From Patescibacteria group bacterium (lineage in GTDB: Bacteria; Patescibacteriota; Microgenomatia; UBA1406; GWC2-37-13), in NCBI GenBank assembly GCA_023381015.1, contig JAMCTE010000010.1, forward strand, positions 1-57,864: DNA of 57,864 bases. The letters run 5' to 3'. The position numbers and the translations under genes are program-made. Shown one piece after another: positions 41,686 through 50,202 of this stretch; position 1 is the first letter of the stretch, and every line of letters begins with the position of its first letter. The notes below the pieces were generated by a model. The model saw only the letters and a list, made by a program, of their open reading frames with translations, was not told the DNA's origin and did not search any database.

Positions 41686-42080
41686 TGTCCGAAGATGGAG
41701 GAGCGATAAGAAGACGACGACAGTGTCCGAAGTGTCAAAAACGGTTTACGACCTACGAAAGGGTCGAAGAACTGCCGATCCTAGTGATCAAGAGGGATGG
41801 GCGCCGGGAAAGATTTGACCGGGAGAAGTTACGCCTCGGTCTGATCATTCCCTGCGAGAAGACGACCGTTTCCGCCGAACAGATAGAAAAACTTTTGAAT
41901 GAGGCGGAGGCCGATCTAAAAGAGAAAGACACGACTGAAATTGAAAGCAAGGAAATAGGCAATTTGGTGGCGAAAAAACTGAAAAAATTAGATAAAATTG
42001 CCTACATCAGATTTGCGAGCGTCTTCAAGCGTTTTGTCGACCTTGAAGATTTTGAGGCAGAAATTAAAAAGTTAGCTTGA
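41634..42080 (+). CDS. nrdR: Transcriptional repressor NrdR (148 aa)
   Basis: An N-terminal zinc ribbon (CIFCKYHDTEVIETR and CPKCQKRFTTYERVE) followed by an ATP-cone (LVIKRDGRRERFDREKLRLGL). NrdR senses ATP/dATP and represses ribonucleotide reductase genes. It directly precedes the only reductase gene in the window, 31 bases away. The 20-bp inverted repeat surrounds its start. Confidence 0.95.
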   Translation: MFCIFCKYHDTEVIETRLSEDGGAIRRRRQCPKCQKRFTTYERVEELPILVIKRDGRRERFDREKLRLGLIIPCEKTTVSAEQIEKLLNEAEADLKEKDTTEIESKEIGNLVAKKLKKLDKIAYIRFASVFKRFVDLEDFEAEIKKLA

Positions 42081-42111
42081 GTTATTAATAGTATTAATAT
42101 AATAAACACTT

Positions 42112-44496
42112 ATGAAGCTTACCGGAATTTCGGAAAAAGTCTTCTTGGATCGATACTCTCTTAAAGACAAGGCGGGCAATCCTCTGGAAAAAAAGCCGGA
42201 GGAGATGTGGCTACGGATCGCCAAAGCCGCCGCCAGCGTTGAGAAAAAACCAAAACAAAAGAAATGGGAGAAAGACTTCTATTCAATCTTGAAGGATTTT
42301 AAATATGTTCCTGGCGGCAGGATACTGTCCGGCGCCGGTACAGGCTACGCCGTATCTTTTTATAATTGTTTTGTCATTCCGTCACCTCAAGATTCCCGGG
42401 GAGGCATCCTGGAAACTTTGAGGCAGATGATCGAGATCATGGCTCGCGGAGGCGGCGTCGGCATCAACCTGTCTTCTCTGCGGCCGAGAGGTGCTCGGGT
42501 AAAGAGGGTCAATGGTTTTTCTTCGGGTCCTTGTAATTGGGCCGAGCTTTTTTCCGTTGCGACAAAGGACATCATCCAGCAAGGCGGTACCCGTCGCGGC
42601 GCCCTCATGTTGATGCTTTGGGATTGGCATCCGGACATCGAAGAGTTCATCACGGTTAAACAAGATTTAAGGAGAATCAACGGAGCCAACCTGTCTCTTT
42701 GCGTTTCCGATTCGTTTATGGACGCTGTCGAGAAAGATGCCGATTGGCCGCTGGTCTTTCCCGACTACAAAGATCCGGAATACGACGAAAAATGGACCGG
42801 TGACCTTGACGCCTGGAAGAAAATGGGAAAAAAGGTGATCGTCCACAAGATCGTCAAAGCGAGGAAGATCTGGGACCTGATTGCCGAGGCGGCTTGGAAG
42901 TCTGCCGAACCGGGAGTGGTTTTCTTGGAAAGATATAACAAGCTTTATAACAACTACTATTGGAATAAAGTAATTTGCGTCAATCCCTGTGGTGAAGAAG
43001 GGCTGCCGGCCTGGGGAGTTTGTAATTTGGGTTCGATCAACCTTTCTGCCTTGGTCAAAGGGAGCAATATTGACGAAGAAGGAAAATTTGACTTTTCTTC
43101 CCTTAAGAAAATCGTCAGGACGGCGGTCAGATTTCAGGACAACGTCGTTGATATGGATCCGTATGTCTTCCCCGGGATCAGGAAAACCCAGTTCGAAGGC
43201 GAAAGAAGGATCGGACTCGGCACGATGGGACTAGGCGACACTCTTATCAAACTTCATCTGCGTTATGGATCGCCGGAATCGCTGGCTTTCATCGACAAAG
43301 TTTACCGGATCATCAGGGATGAGGCCTACTTGGCTTCGTCTTCAAACGGCAAAGAAAAAGGCAGTTTTCCCAAATTCGACAAGAAACTATATCTGGCCGG
43401 AAAATTTGTCAGTCAGTTGCCGGAAAACGCCAAAAAATCAATCAGAAAAAACGGCATCAGGAATTCACTTCTTTTGATGCAGGCTCCGACCGGATCGACC
43501 TCTCTTATGGCCGAGACGACCAGCGGCATCGAACCGGTTTATGAGTTTGAATTCAACCGTCATGACCGGTTGGGCGACCACGTCATCCGCCATCATCTTT
43601 ATGAAGAATGGTATAACAAGCATGAAAAAGAAATCAAGGCGGGAACGATGAAAAAACCAGAGTGGTTTGTTTCGGCTAACGATTTGACGCCTGAGGATCA
43701 TGTCACCGTTCAGGCCGTCATCCAAAAATACGTCGATGCTTCCATATCAAAAACAGTCAACGCGCCAAAAACCCACACCGTTGACGACGTCAAGAAACTT
43801 TACACTTTGGCCTACAAGCTTGGCTGCAAAGGCATCGCTTACATGAGAGACGGTTCCCGACCCGGCGTATTGGAGCGCAAAGAGGAAAAGAAAGAAGAGA
43901 TAAAAGCGGAAGCGCCAGTGGCTTATACGGTCAAACCAAGGCCAATGGTGGTTCATGGGGCGACTTACAAAATTCAAACTCCGGTCGGGATGGCATTCAT
44001 CACTTTGAATACCAACGGCGGCAATCCTCCTGAACCTTTGGAGATGTTCATTACCGTAGGCAAAGCCGGCAGCGACGTTTATGCGATGGCCGAGGGGCTG
44101 GGAAGAATAATTTCCGTTGCCCTAAGATTTTCTTCGCACCTTCCTGTTGCCGAGCGGGTCCACGAAATCATCGACCAGCTTCAAGGTATTGGGGGCGCGC
44201 GAAGCAGCGGTTTTGGCAAAGACAGAATCAGAAGCTTGCCCGATGCCGTCGCCAAAGTTCTTTCCATGCATTACGGATTAAACGGAAGCGCAGAAAAGCT
44301 AAACGGTAACGGATTATCTCACCAATCGATTGAGGAAACGCCGAAATTGGTAACGACAGTGACCCAACCTAGCTTAATGCAGTCCCACGTTGCCCCGTCG
44401 ACGTCATTTGATATCTGTCCGTCTTGCGGAGAAGCCACTTTGGTTCACGAAGAAGGGTGCAAGAAGTGTTATGGCTGCGGGTATTCAGAATGTTGA
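42112..44496 (+). CDS. nrdJ: Adenosylcobalamin-dependent (class II) ribonucleotide reductase (794 aa)
   Basis: Class II reductase motifs: SFYNCFVIPSP, RGGGVGINLSSLRPRGA, GANLSLCVSDSF (active-site strand), NPCGEEGLPAWGVCNLGSIN (catalytic Cys and Glu), and LLMQAPTGSTSLMAETTSGIEPV. The C-terminus has a zinc-ribbon-like CPSCGEATLVHEEGCKKCYG. Makes deoxynucleotides with a cobalamin-derived radical, without oxygen. TATAAT at 42098-42103 ends 8 bases before the ATG. The cobalamin adenosyltransferase that makes its cofactor starts 4 bases after its stop. Confidence 0.96.
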   Translation: MKLTGISEKVFLDRYSLKDKAGNPLEKKPEEMWLRIAKAAASVEKKPKQKKWEKDFYSILKDFKYVPGGRILSGAGTGYAVSFYNCFVIPSPQDSRGGILETLRQMIEIMARGGGVGINLSSLRPRGARVKRVNGFSSGPCNWAELFSVATKDIIQQGGTRRGALMLMLWDWHPDIEEFITVKQDLRRINGANLSLCVSDSFMDAVEKDADWPLVFPDYKDPEYDEKWTGDLDAWKKMGKKVIVHKIVKARKIWDLIAEAAWKSAEPGVVFLERYNKLYNNYYWNKVICVNPCGEEGLPAWGVCNLGSINLSALVKGSNIDEEGKFDFSSLKKIVRTAVRFQDNVVDMDPYVFPGIRKTQFEGERRIGLGTMGLGDTLIKLHLRYGSPESLAFIDKVYRIIRDEAYLASSSNGKEKGSFPKFDKKLYLAGKFVSQLPENAKKSIRKNGIRNSLLLMQAPTGSTSLMAETTSGIEPVYEFEFNRHDRLGDHVIRHHLYEEWYNKHEKEIKAGTMKKPEWFVSANDLTPEDHVTVQAVIQKYVDASISKTVNAPKTHTVDDVKKLYTLAYKLGCKGIAYMRDGSRPGVLERKEEKKEEIKAEAPVAYTVKPRPMVVHGATYKIQTPVGMAFITLNTNGGNPPEPLEMFITVGKAGSDVYAMAEGLGRIISVALRFSSHLPVAERVHEIIDQLQGIGGARSSGFGKDRIRSLPDAVAKVLSMHYGLNGSAEKLNGNGLSHQSIEETPKLVTTVTQPSLMQSHVAPSTSFDICPSCGEATLVHEEGCKKCYGCGYSEC

Positions 44497-44499
44497 CTT

Positions 44500-45003
44500 A
44501 TGCCGATCTATACTAAAACCGGCGACAAAGGAATCACTTCCTTGTATGGGGGTAAAAGAGTCCCCAAGTCCGATTTGCAAATTGAGGCTTATGGTTCGAT
44601 TGACGAACTGTCAAGCTTTGTCGGACTGGTTGCCAATTTTGTCAAAAGTAAATCAGACAAGGAATTTTTAGTCGGTCTGCAAAAAGATTTCTACAAAATC
44701 ATGGCTTCCTTGTCTGGAGCCAAAATAGAGTTGGATTTTTTGGATGAAGAAATTACCAGATTTGAGAAAAGAATCGACGCTTTAGATAAGAAGCTACCCA
44801 GGTTAACAAGATTCATTCTTCCCGGCGGCAATGAAGTTTCTGCCTGGTTTCATATTCTTCGAGTCATCTGCCGTCGAGCGGAAAGAAAAGTTATTAAACA
44901 CAGTCAAAATGAGTCAATGATCATTAAGTATCTGAATCGGCTGTCCGACTTATTTTTCACTATGGCTAGACTGCACGGTCAGGGTAGTGAAGTTATTGTA
45001 TAA
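44500..45003 (+). CDS. Cob(I)alamin adenosyltransferase, PduO type (167 aa)
   Basis: The N-terminal ATP-binding segment IYTKTGDKGITSLYGGKRVPK, YGSIDELSSFVGL, and the C-terminal helices GGNEVSAWFHILRVICRRAER are diagnostic of PduO-type ATRs. Converts cobalamin to adenosylcobalamin. Four bases after nrdJ, so cofactor and enzyme are coexpressed. Confidence 0.95.
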   Translation: MPIYTKTGDKGITSLYGGKRVPKSDLQIEAYGSIDELSSFVGLVANFVKSKSDKEFLVGLQKDFYKIMASLSGAKIELDFLDEEITRFEKRIDALDKKLPRLTRFILPGGNEVSAWFHILRVICRRAERKVIKHSQNESMIIKYLNRLSDLFFTMARLHGQGSEVIV

Positions 45004-45012
45004 TAAAAAGTC

Positions 45013-45408
45013 ATGAACAAAAAAACTTTAGTTGTTATAGCGGTTATTTTTGTTGTTTTGGTTGGTTTTGGTTGGTCAGTCAAAAGACAATACCCAGCAA
45101 GACAAACTCAATCACCTTCGAAACGATTGATCGGCGTTCAGATGAAATTAGCGGACGAAACCGATTTCAAAAATTTTAACGTCCCTGATGGGCAAACCGC
45201 TTTTGATTTATTGAATAATCGGGACAAGGTCGTTTTTACCGGAAAAGGATCGAGCGCGTATGTCACAAGCATTAACGGCAAAGAAGCGTCAGCAAGCAAA
45301 AGAGAATATTGGGCGTTTTACGTCAACGGCAAACTGGCCGACGTCGGCGCCGGCAGTTATCAGTTGAAAGCTGGTGACAAAATCGAATGGAAAATAGAAA
45401 AATATTGA
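45013..45408 (+). CDS. DUF4430-domain exported protein (131 aa)
   Basis: An N-terminal membrane anchor (residues 5 to 24) and then a DUF4430/transcobalamin-C-like domain: VPDGQTAFDLLNN, YVTSINGKEAS, EYWAFYVNGKLADVGAGSYQLKAGDKIEW. DUF4430 domains occur in cobalamin-binding and surface proteins. With the adenosyltransferase upstream and a membrane protein downstream, it is a plausible extracytoplasmic cobalamin-binding protein. TATAAT at 44999-45004 ends 8 bases before the ATG. Confidence 0.8.
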   Translation: MNKKTLVVIAVIFVVLVGFGWSVKRQYPARQTQSPSKRLIGVQMKLADETDFKNFNVPDGQTAFDLLNNRDKVVFTGKGSSAYVTSINGKEASASKREYWAFYVNGKLADVGAGSYQLKAGDKIEWKIEKY

Positions 45409-45914
45409 AAAGAAGTCAAAATTGGCTATCTTTTGCCTTGATTATATTATTGGCGGTGATTGCCAGGCTTCTTCCTCATCCGGCCAACTTTGCGCCGATC
45501 GGAGGCCTGGCTCTTTTTAGCGGCGGTCATTTCAAAAAGAAGATAGCCATTGCGATTCCTCTTTTAGCGATGTTTGTTTCCGATTTGTTTCTTGGGTTTT
45601 ATCCCGCTCTTCCTTATGTCTATGTCAGTTTTGTCGTGATTGCGCTGATCGGTGGCTTTATAAAAAAACGAAAGATGACTTCGATTGTTTCCTTGAGTCT
45701 TGTTTCCTCTTTGCTATTTTTTTTGGTGACAAATTGCGGCGTCTGGTTGACGAGCGGAATGTACGCGAAATCGTTTGATGGGTTGTTTCAAAGCTATATG
45801 ATGGGTTTGCCGTTTTTCAGGAATACGGTAGCCAGCGATCTATTTTATTCTTTGTCGTTTTTTTACGGATATGACTACTTAAACGACTTTCTCCTCAAAA
45901 AACTTTTTACCTGA
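45387..45914 (+). CDS. DUF6580-type membrane protein, putative ECF S-component-like transporter (175 aa)
   Basis: Five or six hydrophobic segments. The N-terminal RLLPHPANFAPIGGLALFSGGHF and AIPLLAMFVSDLFLGFY with YVYVSF match the DUF6580 family, which has the size and topology of vitamin-uptake S components. It overlaps the DUF4430 gene by 22 bases. The neighbourhood suggests cobalamin as the ligand. No ECF ATPase is nearby, so it would rely on shared energising subunits elsewhere. Confidence 0.72.
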   Translation: MENRKILKRSQNWLSFALIILLAVIARLLPHPANFAPIGGLALFSGGHFKKKIAIAIPLLAMFVSDLFLGFYPALPYVYVSFVVIALIGGFIKKRKMTSIVSLSLVSSLLFFLVTNCGVWLTSGMYAKSFDGLFQSYMMGLPFFRNTVASDLFYSLSFFYGYDYLNDFLLKKLFT

Positions 45915-45940
45915 AAACTTTTATTGACTATAATCAAATT

Positions 45941-46339
45941 ATGACCGACAAAAACTTTACCGCGATCGATGATTTGATAGAACCGGTCAGTCAACCAAAA
46001 GAAGCCGAACCGATGGGGAGCGAAAAATTTGAGATCAAGGAAGTCGTTGAGCATAAAGCCGAAGAAGAAGTCGCTCCTTACGTATCTCCGAGACAAGACA
46101 GCATCGAGTTGCCGCCCGATTTAAAAAAGATGGGACTTCAAGCAGCGACCTCCAGTCAATTTAACAGTTACCAAAATATAAAATTACCGATCTCCGACGA
46201 AAAAATTGTCGTCGGGATGCGTGCGCCGATCACGTCATCTATTCGTTGGTTGTCAGCATTCGCCGTCTATCTTTTGGCCAGAGTCCACCTGGGATTGAAA
46301 GTAATTCACGGTAGAGTAATTCGCGTCATCAAGAGTTAA
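45941..46339 (+). CDS. Hypothetical protein with acidic N-terminus and C-terminal amphipathic/membrane helix (132 aa)
   Basis: The first 60 residues are acidic and likely disordered; the C-terminal part (SIRWLSAFAVYLLARVHLGLKVIHGRVI) is hydrophobic and basic. Family not recognised. TATAAT at 45929-45934 ends exactly 6 bases before the ATG. It converges with the thioredoxin gene, overlapping by 4 bases. Confidence 0.65.
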   Translation: MTDKNFTAIDDLIEPVSQPKEAEPMGSEKFEIKEVVEHKAEEEVAPYVSPRQDSIELPPDLKKMGLQAATSSQFNSYQNIKLPISDEKIVVGMRAPITSSIRWLSAFAVYLLARVHLGLKVIHGRVIRVIKS

Positions 46340-46665
46340 GAAGATTTTTGTTTGGCTTGATTGATCTCGGCCAAGAAGCCCTCCTTGCCCATAGCGCCGA
46401 CAAACTGGTTGACCACTTGACCGTCTTTAAAGATCATAAAAGTCGGGATGGAAAAAATCTGATAGTTTGAGGTCAGTTGCTGGTTTTCGTCGACGTTGAT
46501 TTTGACGAACTTCATGTCTTTTAATTCACCGGCCAGCTCTTCGATGATTGGTCCGGTCATCTTGCACGGTCCGCACCAATCGGCATAAAAATCAACCAAG
46601 ACCAATCCTTTGAAGTCGAGGACTTCTTTTTGGAAACTGTTTTGGTCGATGTGGTTTACTGCCAT
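46336..46665 (-). CDS. trxA: Thioredoxin (109 aa)
   Basis: A classical thioredoxin: FYADWCGPCKMTGPI has the redox WCGPC motif, VDENQQL and SIPTFMIFKDG the cis-proline region. Reduces protein disulfides and can donate electrons to ribonucleotide reductase, which fits the nearby nrdJ cluster. Confidence 0.96.
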   Translation of the reverse strand: MAVNHIDQNSFQKEVLDFKGLVLVDFYADWCGPCKMTGPIIEELAGELKDMKFVKINVDENQQLTSNYQIFSIPTFMIFKDGQVVNQFVGAMGKEGFLAEINQAKQKSS

Positions 46666-46812
46666 AGCAAGAAACCATATTAGTGGATTTTTTTTTGATT
46701 TTCAACCCCATTTAATATTAAGAGAAAAAGATTATCGTGACAGCCAAAAATTCATGGTTTGTAGCGGATAATCCATAGACAAATCTTGATTTCGTTGGTC
46801 TAATGGACAGAT

Positions 46813-48330
46813 ATGTTGGCCAAAGTTTTGTCGGGGACGACCATTGGTCTGGACGGCGTCTTGATCACCGTTGAAGTCGACGTTGCCGAGAGGGGGTTTC
46901 CCGGTTTTACCATCGTCGGTTTGCCCGACAAATCGGTCGACGAAGCCAGGGAGCGGGTCAGATCGGCCATCGTCAATACGTCTTTTGAGATGCCTGATAC
47001 CAGATTGACGGTCAATCTCGCCCCGGCCGATATCCAAAAGGTCGGTTCAGCTTTTGACCTGCCTATCGCCGTTGGCATATTGACGGCAGCCGGTATGGTA
47101 AAAAAAGAATCCCTCGACGACTGTCTTTTCGTTGGGGAGTTGTCTTTGGAAGGGACCGTCAGGAAAGTTCCGGGAGTGCTTTCGATTTCCCTCATGGCAA
47201 AATCGAAAAAAATCCGCCACGTTTTTGTGCCGGCGGAAAATGCTAGGGAGGCAGTTTTGGTCGACGAAGTTGAAGTCTATCCGGTCAGGTCATTTGGGGA
47301 GTTAGTCCTCCATTTAAACGGGGAAATCTTTTTGGCGCCTCAATCAAAACAAAGTCTTGATTTTGGAACCCGCCACGAAAATAACTACCTGTTTGAAAAT
47401 ATCAAAGGCCAGTCGGCGGCGAAGCGGGCTTGCGAGATTGCCGCCGCCGGATTCCATAACGTCCTTTTTAAGGGTCCTCCGGGGACGGGAAAGACTTTGT
47501 TGTCCCGGTCTTTTTCCTCCCTTTTGCCCGCTTTGGAAAAAGAGGAAATCTTAGAACTGACCAAGATCTATTCTGTCGTTGGTTTGTTAAAAAACGGCTG
47601 TTACGTTGTTGATCGTCCTTTCAGATCCCCCCACCACACGACGAGCCGGATCGGACTGGTCGGCGGCGGTTCCAACCCGACGCCGGGAGAAATCTCTTTG
47701 GCACACCGCGGCGTTCTTTTTTTGGACGAACTTTCCGAATTTCCCAGGACGGTGCTCGAGTCTCTCCGCCAACCGATGGAAGATGGACAAATCACGATTT
47801 CCCGTGCCCAAGGCAGCTTGACTTTTCCCTGCCGGTTCTTGCTGGTAGCGGCGTCCAACCCCTGTCCCTGCGGATACCTTGGTCATCCGAACAGGTCGTG
47901 TTCTTGTCTGCCCGGAACCGTTTTGCGCTACAAGAAAAGGCTGTCGGGACCGCTTTTGGACCGGATCGATCTTCACGTCGACGTCCCACCGGTTAGCCGG
48001 GAAGATTTGGTCGATGACATCGTTGCCGAGACGAGCGCGACGATTAGGGGCAGGGTAATCAAAGCGAGGGAAAAGCAAAAACAAAGGTTTCATAACCTAC
48101 GGATTTTGACCAATGCGGAAATGGGACCGGCCGAGATAAAAAAATTTTGTCGCTTGGATAAAAAAGCAGTCGAACTGTTGAAACAAGCGATTTCCCGTCT
48201 TTCCCTTTCGGCTCGCAGTTATTTTAAAACCATAAAGATTGCCCAGACGATTAGCGACCTGGCTGGAAACGGAATCATCTATCAGAGCGCAATCGCCGAA
48301 GCCTTGCAGTTTCGTTCCCACGACGATTGA
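46813..48330 (+). CDS. comM: Magnesium-chelatase-like AAA+ protein ComM/YifB (505 aa)
   Basis: An N-terminal Lon-substrate-like domain (VEVDVAERGFPGFTIVGLPD, SAFDLPIAVGIL) and a Mg-chelatase AAA+ core with Walker A GPPGTGKT (near residue 222), Walker B GVLFLDELSEF, and ASNPCPCGYLGHP. ComM is a branch-migration helicase promoting integration of incoming DNA in natural transformation. Together with comF it points to DNA uptake. TCTAAT at 46799-46804 ends 8 bases before the ATG. Confidence 0.95.
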   Translation: MLAKVLSGTTIGLDGVLITVEVDVAERGFPGFTIVGLPDKSVDEARERVRSAIVNTSFEMPDTRLTVNLAPADIQKVGSAFDLPIAVGILTAAGMVKKESLDDCLFVGELSLEGTVRKVPGVLSISLMAKSKKIRHVFVPAENAREAVLVDEVEVYPVRSFGELVLHLNGEIFLAPQSKQSLDFGTRHENNYLFENIKGQSAAKRACEIAAAGFHNVLFKGPPGTGKTLLSRSFSSLLPALEKEEILELTKIYSVVGLLKNGCYVVDRPFRSPHHTTSRIGLVGGGSNPTPGEISLAHRGVLFLDELSEFPRTVLESLRQPMEDGQITISRAQGSLTFPCRFLLVAASNPCPCGYLGHPNRSCSCLPGTVLRYKKRLSGPLLDRIDLHVDVPPVSREDLVDDIVAETSATIRGRVIKAREKQKQRFHNLRILTNAEMGPAEIKKFCRLDKKAVELLKQAISRLSLSARSYFKTIKIAQTISDLAGNGIIYQSAIAEALQFRSHDD

Positions 48331-48375
48331 GCGAGGTCTTGACAACGGCAAAAAAGTTAACTAATATTGATTTAT

Positions 48376-48723
48376 ATGAAATTAGCAAAGCTATTAGCGC
48401 TAGATACCTATACGGTGCCGACAATCAGTGCCGGTTTCCAGGTTCCGGGGTTTGACACGGTTTTGTCATTCATTATCAGGTTGTTCTTTATCGTCGCCGG
48501 TCTAATCGCTTTGTTATATCTGCTTTTGGGCGCTTTGGCTTGGATTACCTCAGGAGGCAATAAGGAAAATGTCGACAAGGCCAGAGAAAAAATCCAGGCG
48601 GCCCTGATCGGTCTTATTTTGATTTTCGTAGTTTTGGCCGTCGTCGTCGTCATGGAAAATATCCTTGGCATAGGACTCGGCATATCTAAACCGATCGTAT
48701 TTCCTAAACTTGTTACCCAATAA
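48376..48723 (+). CDS. VirB2/TrbC-like two-helix pilin-type membrane protein (115 aa)
   Basis: Two hydrophobic helices separated by the short polar loop ITSGGNKENVDKAREKIQAA, the pattern of VirB2/TrbC-like proteins in Patescibacteria. Residue pattern G-G-N-x2-x-V-x-K-A is shared with the next gene. Candidates for pilin or membrane-pore subunits. TAATAT at 48362-48367 ends 8 bases before the ATG. Confidence 0.7.
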   Translation: MKLAKLLALDTYTVPTISAGFQVPGFDTVLSFIIRLFFIVAGLIALLYLLLGALAWITSGGNKENVDKAREKIQAALIGLILIFVVLAVVVVMENILGIGLGISKPIVFPKLVTQ

Positions 48724-48726
48724 ACC

Positions 48727-49098
48727 ATGATCGTTTATGCTCAACAACTGCAAACTTGGGATACTTGCATGATTGATGTTGGCGGAACCCAAATCCCTAC
48801 TCTCAAATGTTTGGAAGTCGTCTACGGAAATATTTTAGTGATGGCTTCGGCTTTTATCGTCCTGGTCCTTTTCATCATGTTCGTCGTTGGCGGTTTCCGT
48901 TATCTGACCTCTTTTGGCAACGCCGAGAAAGTCAAGAAAGCCCAGGGCACTCTGCGTTATGCTTTGATCGGTTTTATCCTTTTTATCTCCGCCTTTTTGA
49001 TCCTGAAGGTGATCGACGTCATCTTTTTGGGTGGTTGCGGAAGAATCTTCCAATTTAGTCTGGACGCCTCAACGGCTGCGACTGCCTGCCCTCCGTAA
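48727..49098 (+). CDS. Second VirB2/TrbC-like membrane protein (123 aa)
   Basis: Same topology as the gene four bases upstream: helix, loop LTSFGNAEKVKKAQGTLRYA, helix. It has additional cysteines (DTCMID, KCLEV, GGCG, TACPP) on the outside, possibly disulfide-bonded. Part of a two-gene operon behind comM. Confidence 0.7.
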   Translation: MIVYAQQLQTWDTCMIDVGGTQIPTLKCLEVVYGNILVMASAFIVLVLFIMFVVGGFRYLTSFGNAEKVKKAQGTLRYALIGFILFISAFLILKVIDVIFLGGCGRIFQFSLDASTAATACPP

Positions 49099-49105
49099 GA
49101 CAAAA

Positions 49106-49258
49106 TCATTTGGCCGGCGGAGAGACGAAGATCACTTTTACCCCTTGTTCCTCAGGAATGGGCGAAGCCATTCTGTTTTTTTCCTTGACGAAGTTATAAA
49201 TGACAAAAACCAGGAGAGCTAATCCGATGGCGATGAGGACGAGGCCGACTTTTTTCAT
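49106..49258 (-). CDS. Small single-pass membrane protein coupled to glycosyltransferase (50 aa)
   Basis: ATG 49258 overlaps the stop of the glycosyltransferase as ATGA. The protein has a membrane helix (KKVGLVLIAIGLALLVFVIY) and a short external tail ending VIFVSPPAK. It is short but the coupling and codon use support it as real. Family not recognised. Confidence 0.65.
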   Translation of the reverse strand: MKKVGLVLIAIGLALLVFVIYNFVKEKNRMASPIPEEQGVKVIFVSPPAK

Positions 49259-50184
49259 AGATTGATTTTTTCCTTGATCAGATAATTGGGCCGGTTCTGG
49301 ATTTCCTTATATATTTTACCAATATACTCGCCGATGATGCCAATCGTCATCAGTTGGATGCCCCCTAAAAACATGACGGCGACGAAAATGCCGATCCAGC
49401 CGGTGACGAAGGTTTCCGGGTAGAGTATCCTCTTAACGACTTCATAAAGCAAGCCGATGAAGCCAAGGCCGGCCGACAAAAATCCGAAGTAGGTCGCCAA
49501 ACGTAGCGGTTTGGTCGAAAACGACATGATGCCCTCAATGGCGAAGTTGAGCATCTTGAAAAAGCCGTAATGAGTGTCTCCGGAGAATCTTTTGTCCCTT
49601 TTGAAAAATACGTATTGGGTGGGAAACCCTGGCCAGGCCACCAGTCCACGGAGGAAGTCCGGTTTTTCCTTCAGATTTTTCAGGTAGTTGACGACGGTTT
49701 TGTCGAGCAACCTGAAGTCGCCGACTTCGTTCGGGATAGGAGTGTCGGAAAGAAAGTTGATTAGTTTATAGAAAAAAGTCGCCGTTCCCAGCTTGAAAAA
49801 ACTTTCTCCTTGCCGTTCCCGTCTTTTGGCGTAGACAATCTTGGCGCCGCTTTGCCATTTTTTTACCATTTCGTCGATGATTTCCGGCGGGTCCTGCAAA
49901 TCGGCGTCGATGGTAACGATGGCACTGCCCGTTGCTGACTCATAACCGGCAAAAAGAGCCATTTGGTGCCCGAAGTTTCTGTAAAAGGAAATCAGTTTGA
50001 GGGCGGGATTTTTGGCACTGTATTTTTTGACGACGCCGGCTGTTTTGTCGGTCGAGCCGTCGTCGACAAAAATGACTTCATACTGGTACTTTTTGACCAC
50101 CGGCAAAAGACGGTCGAGAAGGGGCTTGATGTTTTGTTCCTCATTATATACGGGCACAACAACGGTGATCAAAGAATCACTCAT
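49255..50184 (-). CDS. Polyprenyl-phosphate glycosyltransferase, GT2 GtrB/DPM1-like (309 aa)
   Basis: A GT2 domain with VVVPVYNEEQNIKPLL, VIFVDDGSTDKT, TIDADLQDPPE (DxD-type metal site) and GDFRLLDK, followed by two C-terminal membrane helices (YFGFLSAGLGFIGLLYEV and IGIFVAVMFLGGIQLMTIGI). These enzymes transfer sugars from nucleotide donors to polyprenyl phosphate. TATAAT (50191-50196 complement) ends 6 bases before the ATG. Confidence 0.92.
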   Translation of the reverse strand: MSDSLITVVVPVYNEEQNIKPLLDRLLPVVKKYQYEVIFVDDGSTDKTAGVVKKYSAKNPALKLISFYRNFGHQMALFAGYESATGSAIVTIDADLQDPPEIIDEMVKKWQSGAKIVYAKRRERQGESFFKLGTATFFYKLINFLSDTPIPNEVGDFRLLDKTVVNYLKNLKEKPDFLRGLVAWPGFPTQYVFFKRDKRFSGDTHYGFFKMLNFAIEGIMSFSTKPLRLATYFGFLSAGLGFIGLLYEVVKRILYPETFVTGWIGIFVAVMFLGGIQLMTIGIIGEYIGKIYKEIQNRPNYLIKEKINL

Positions 50185-50202
50185 GTCCTAATTATAACAT
50201 CA

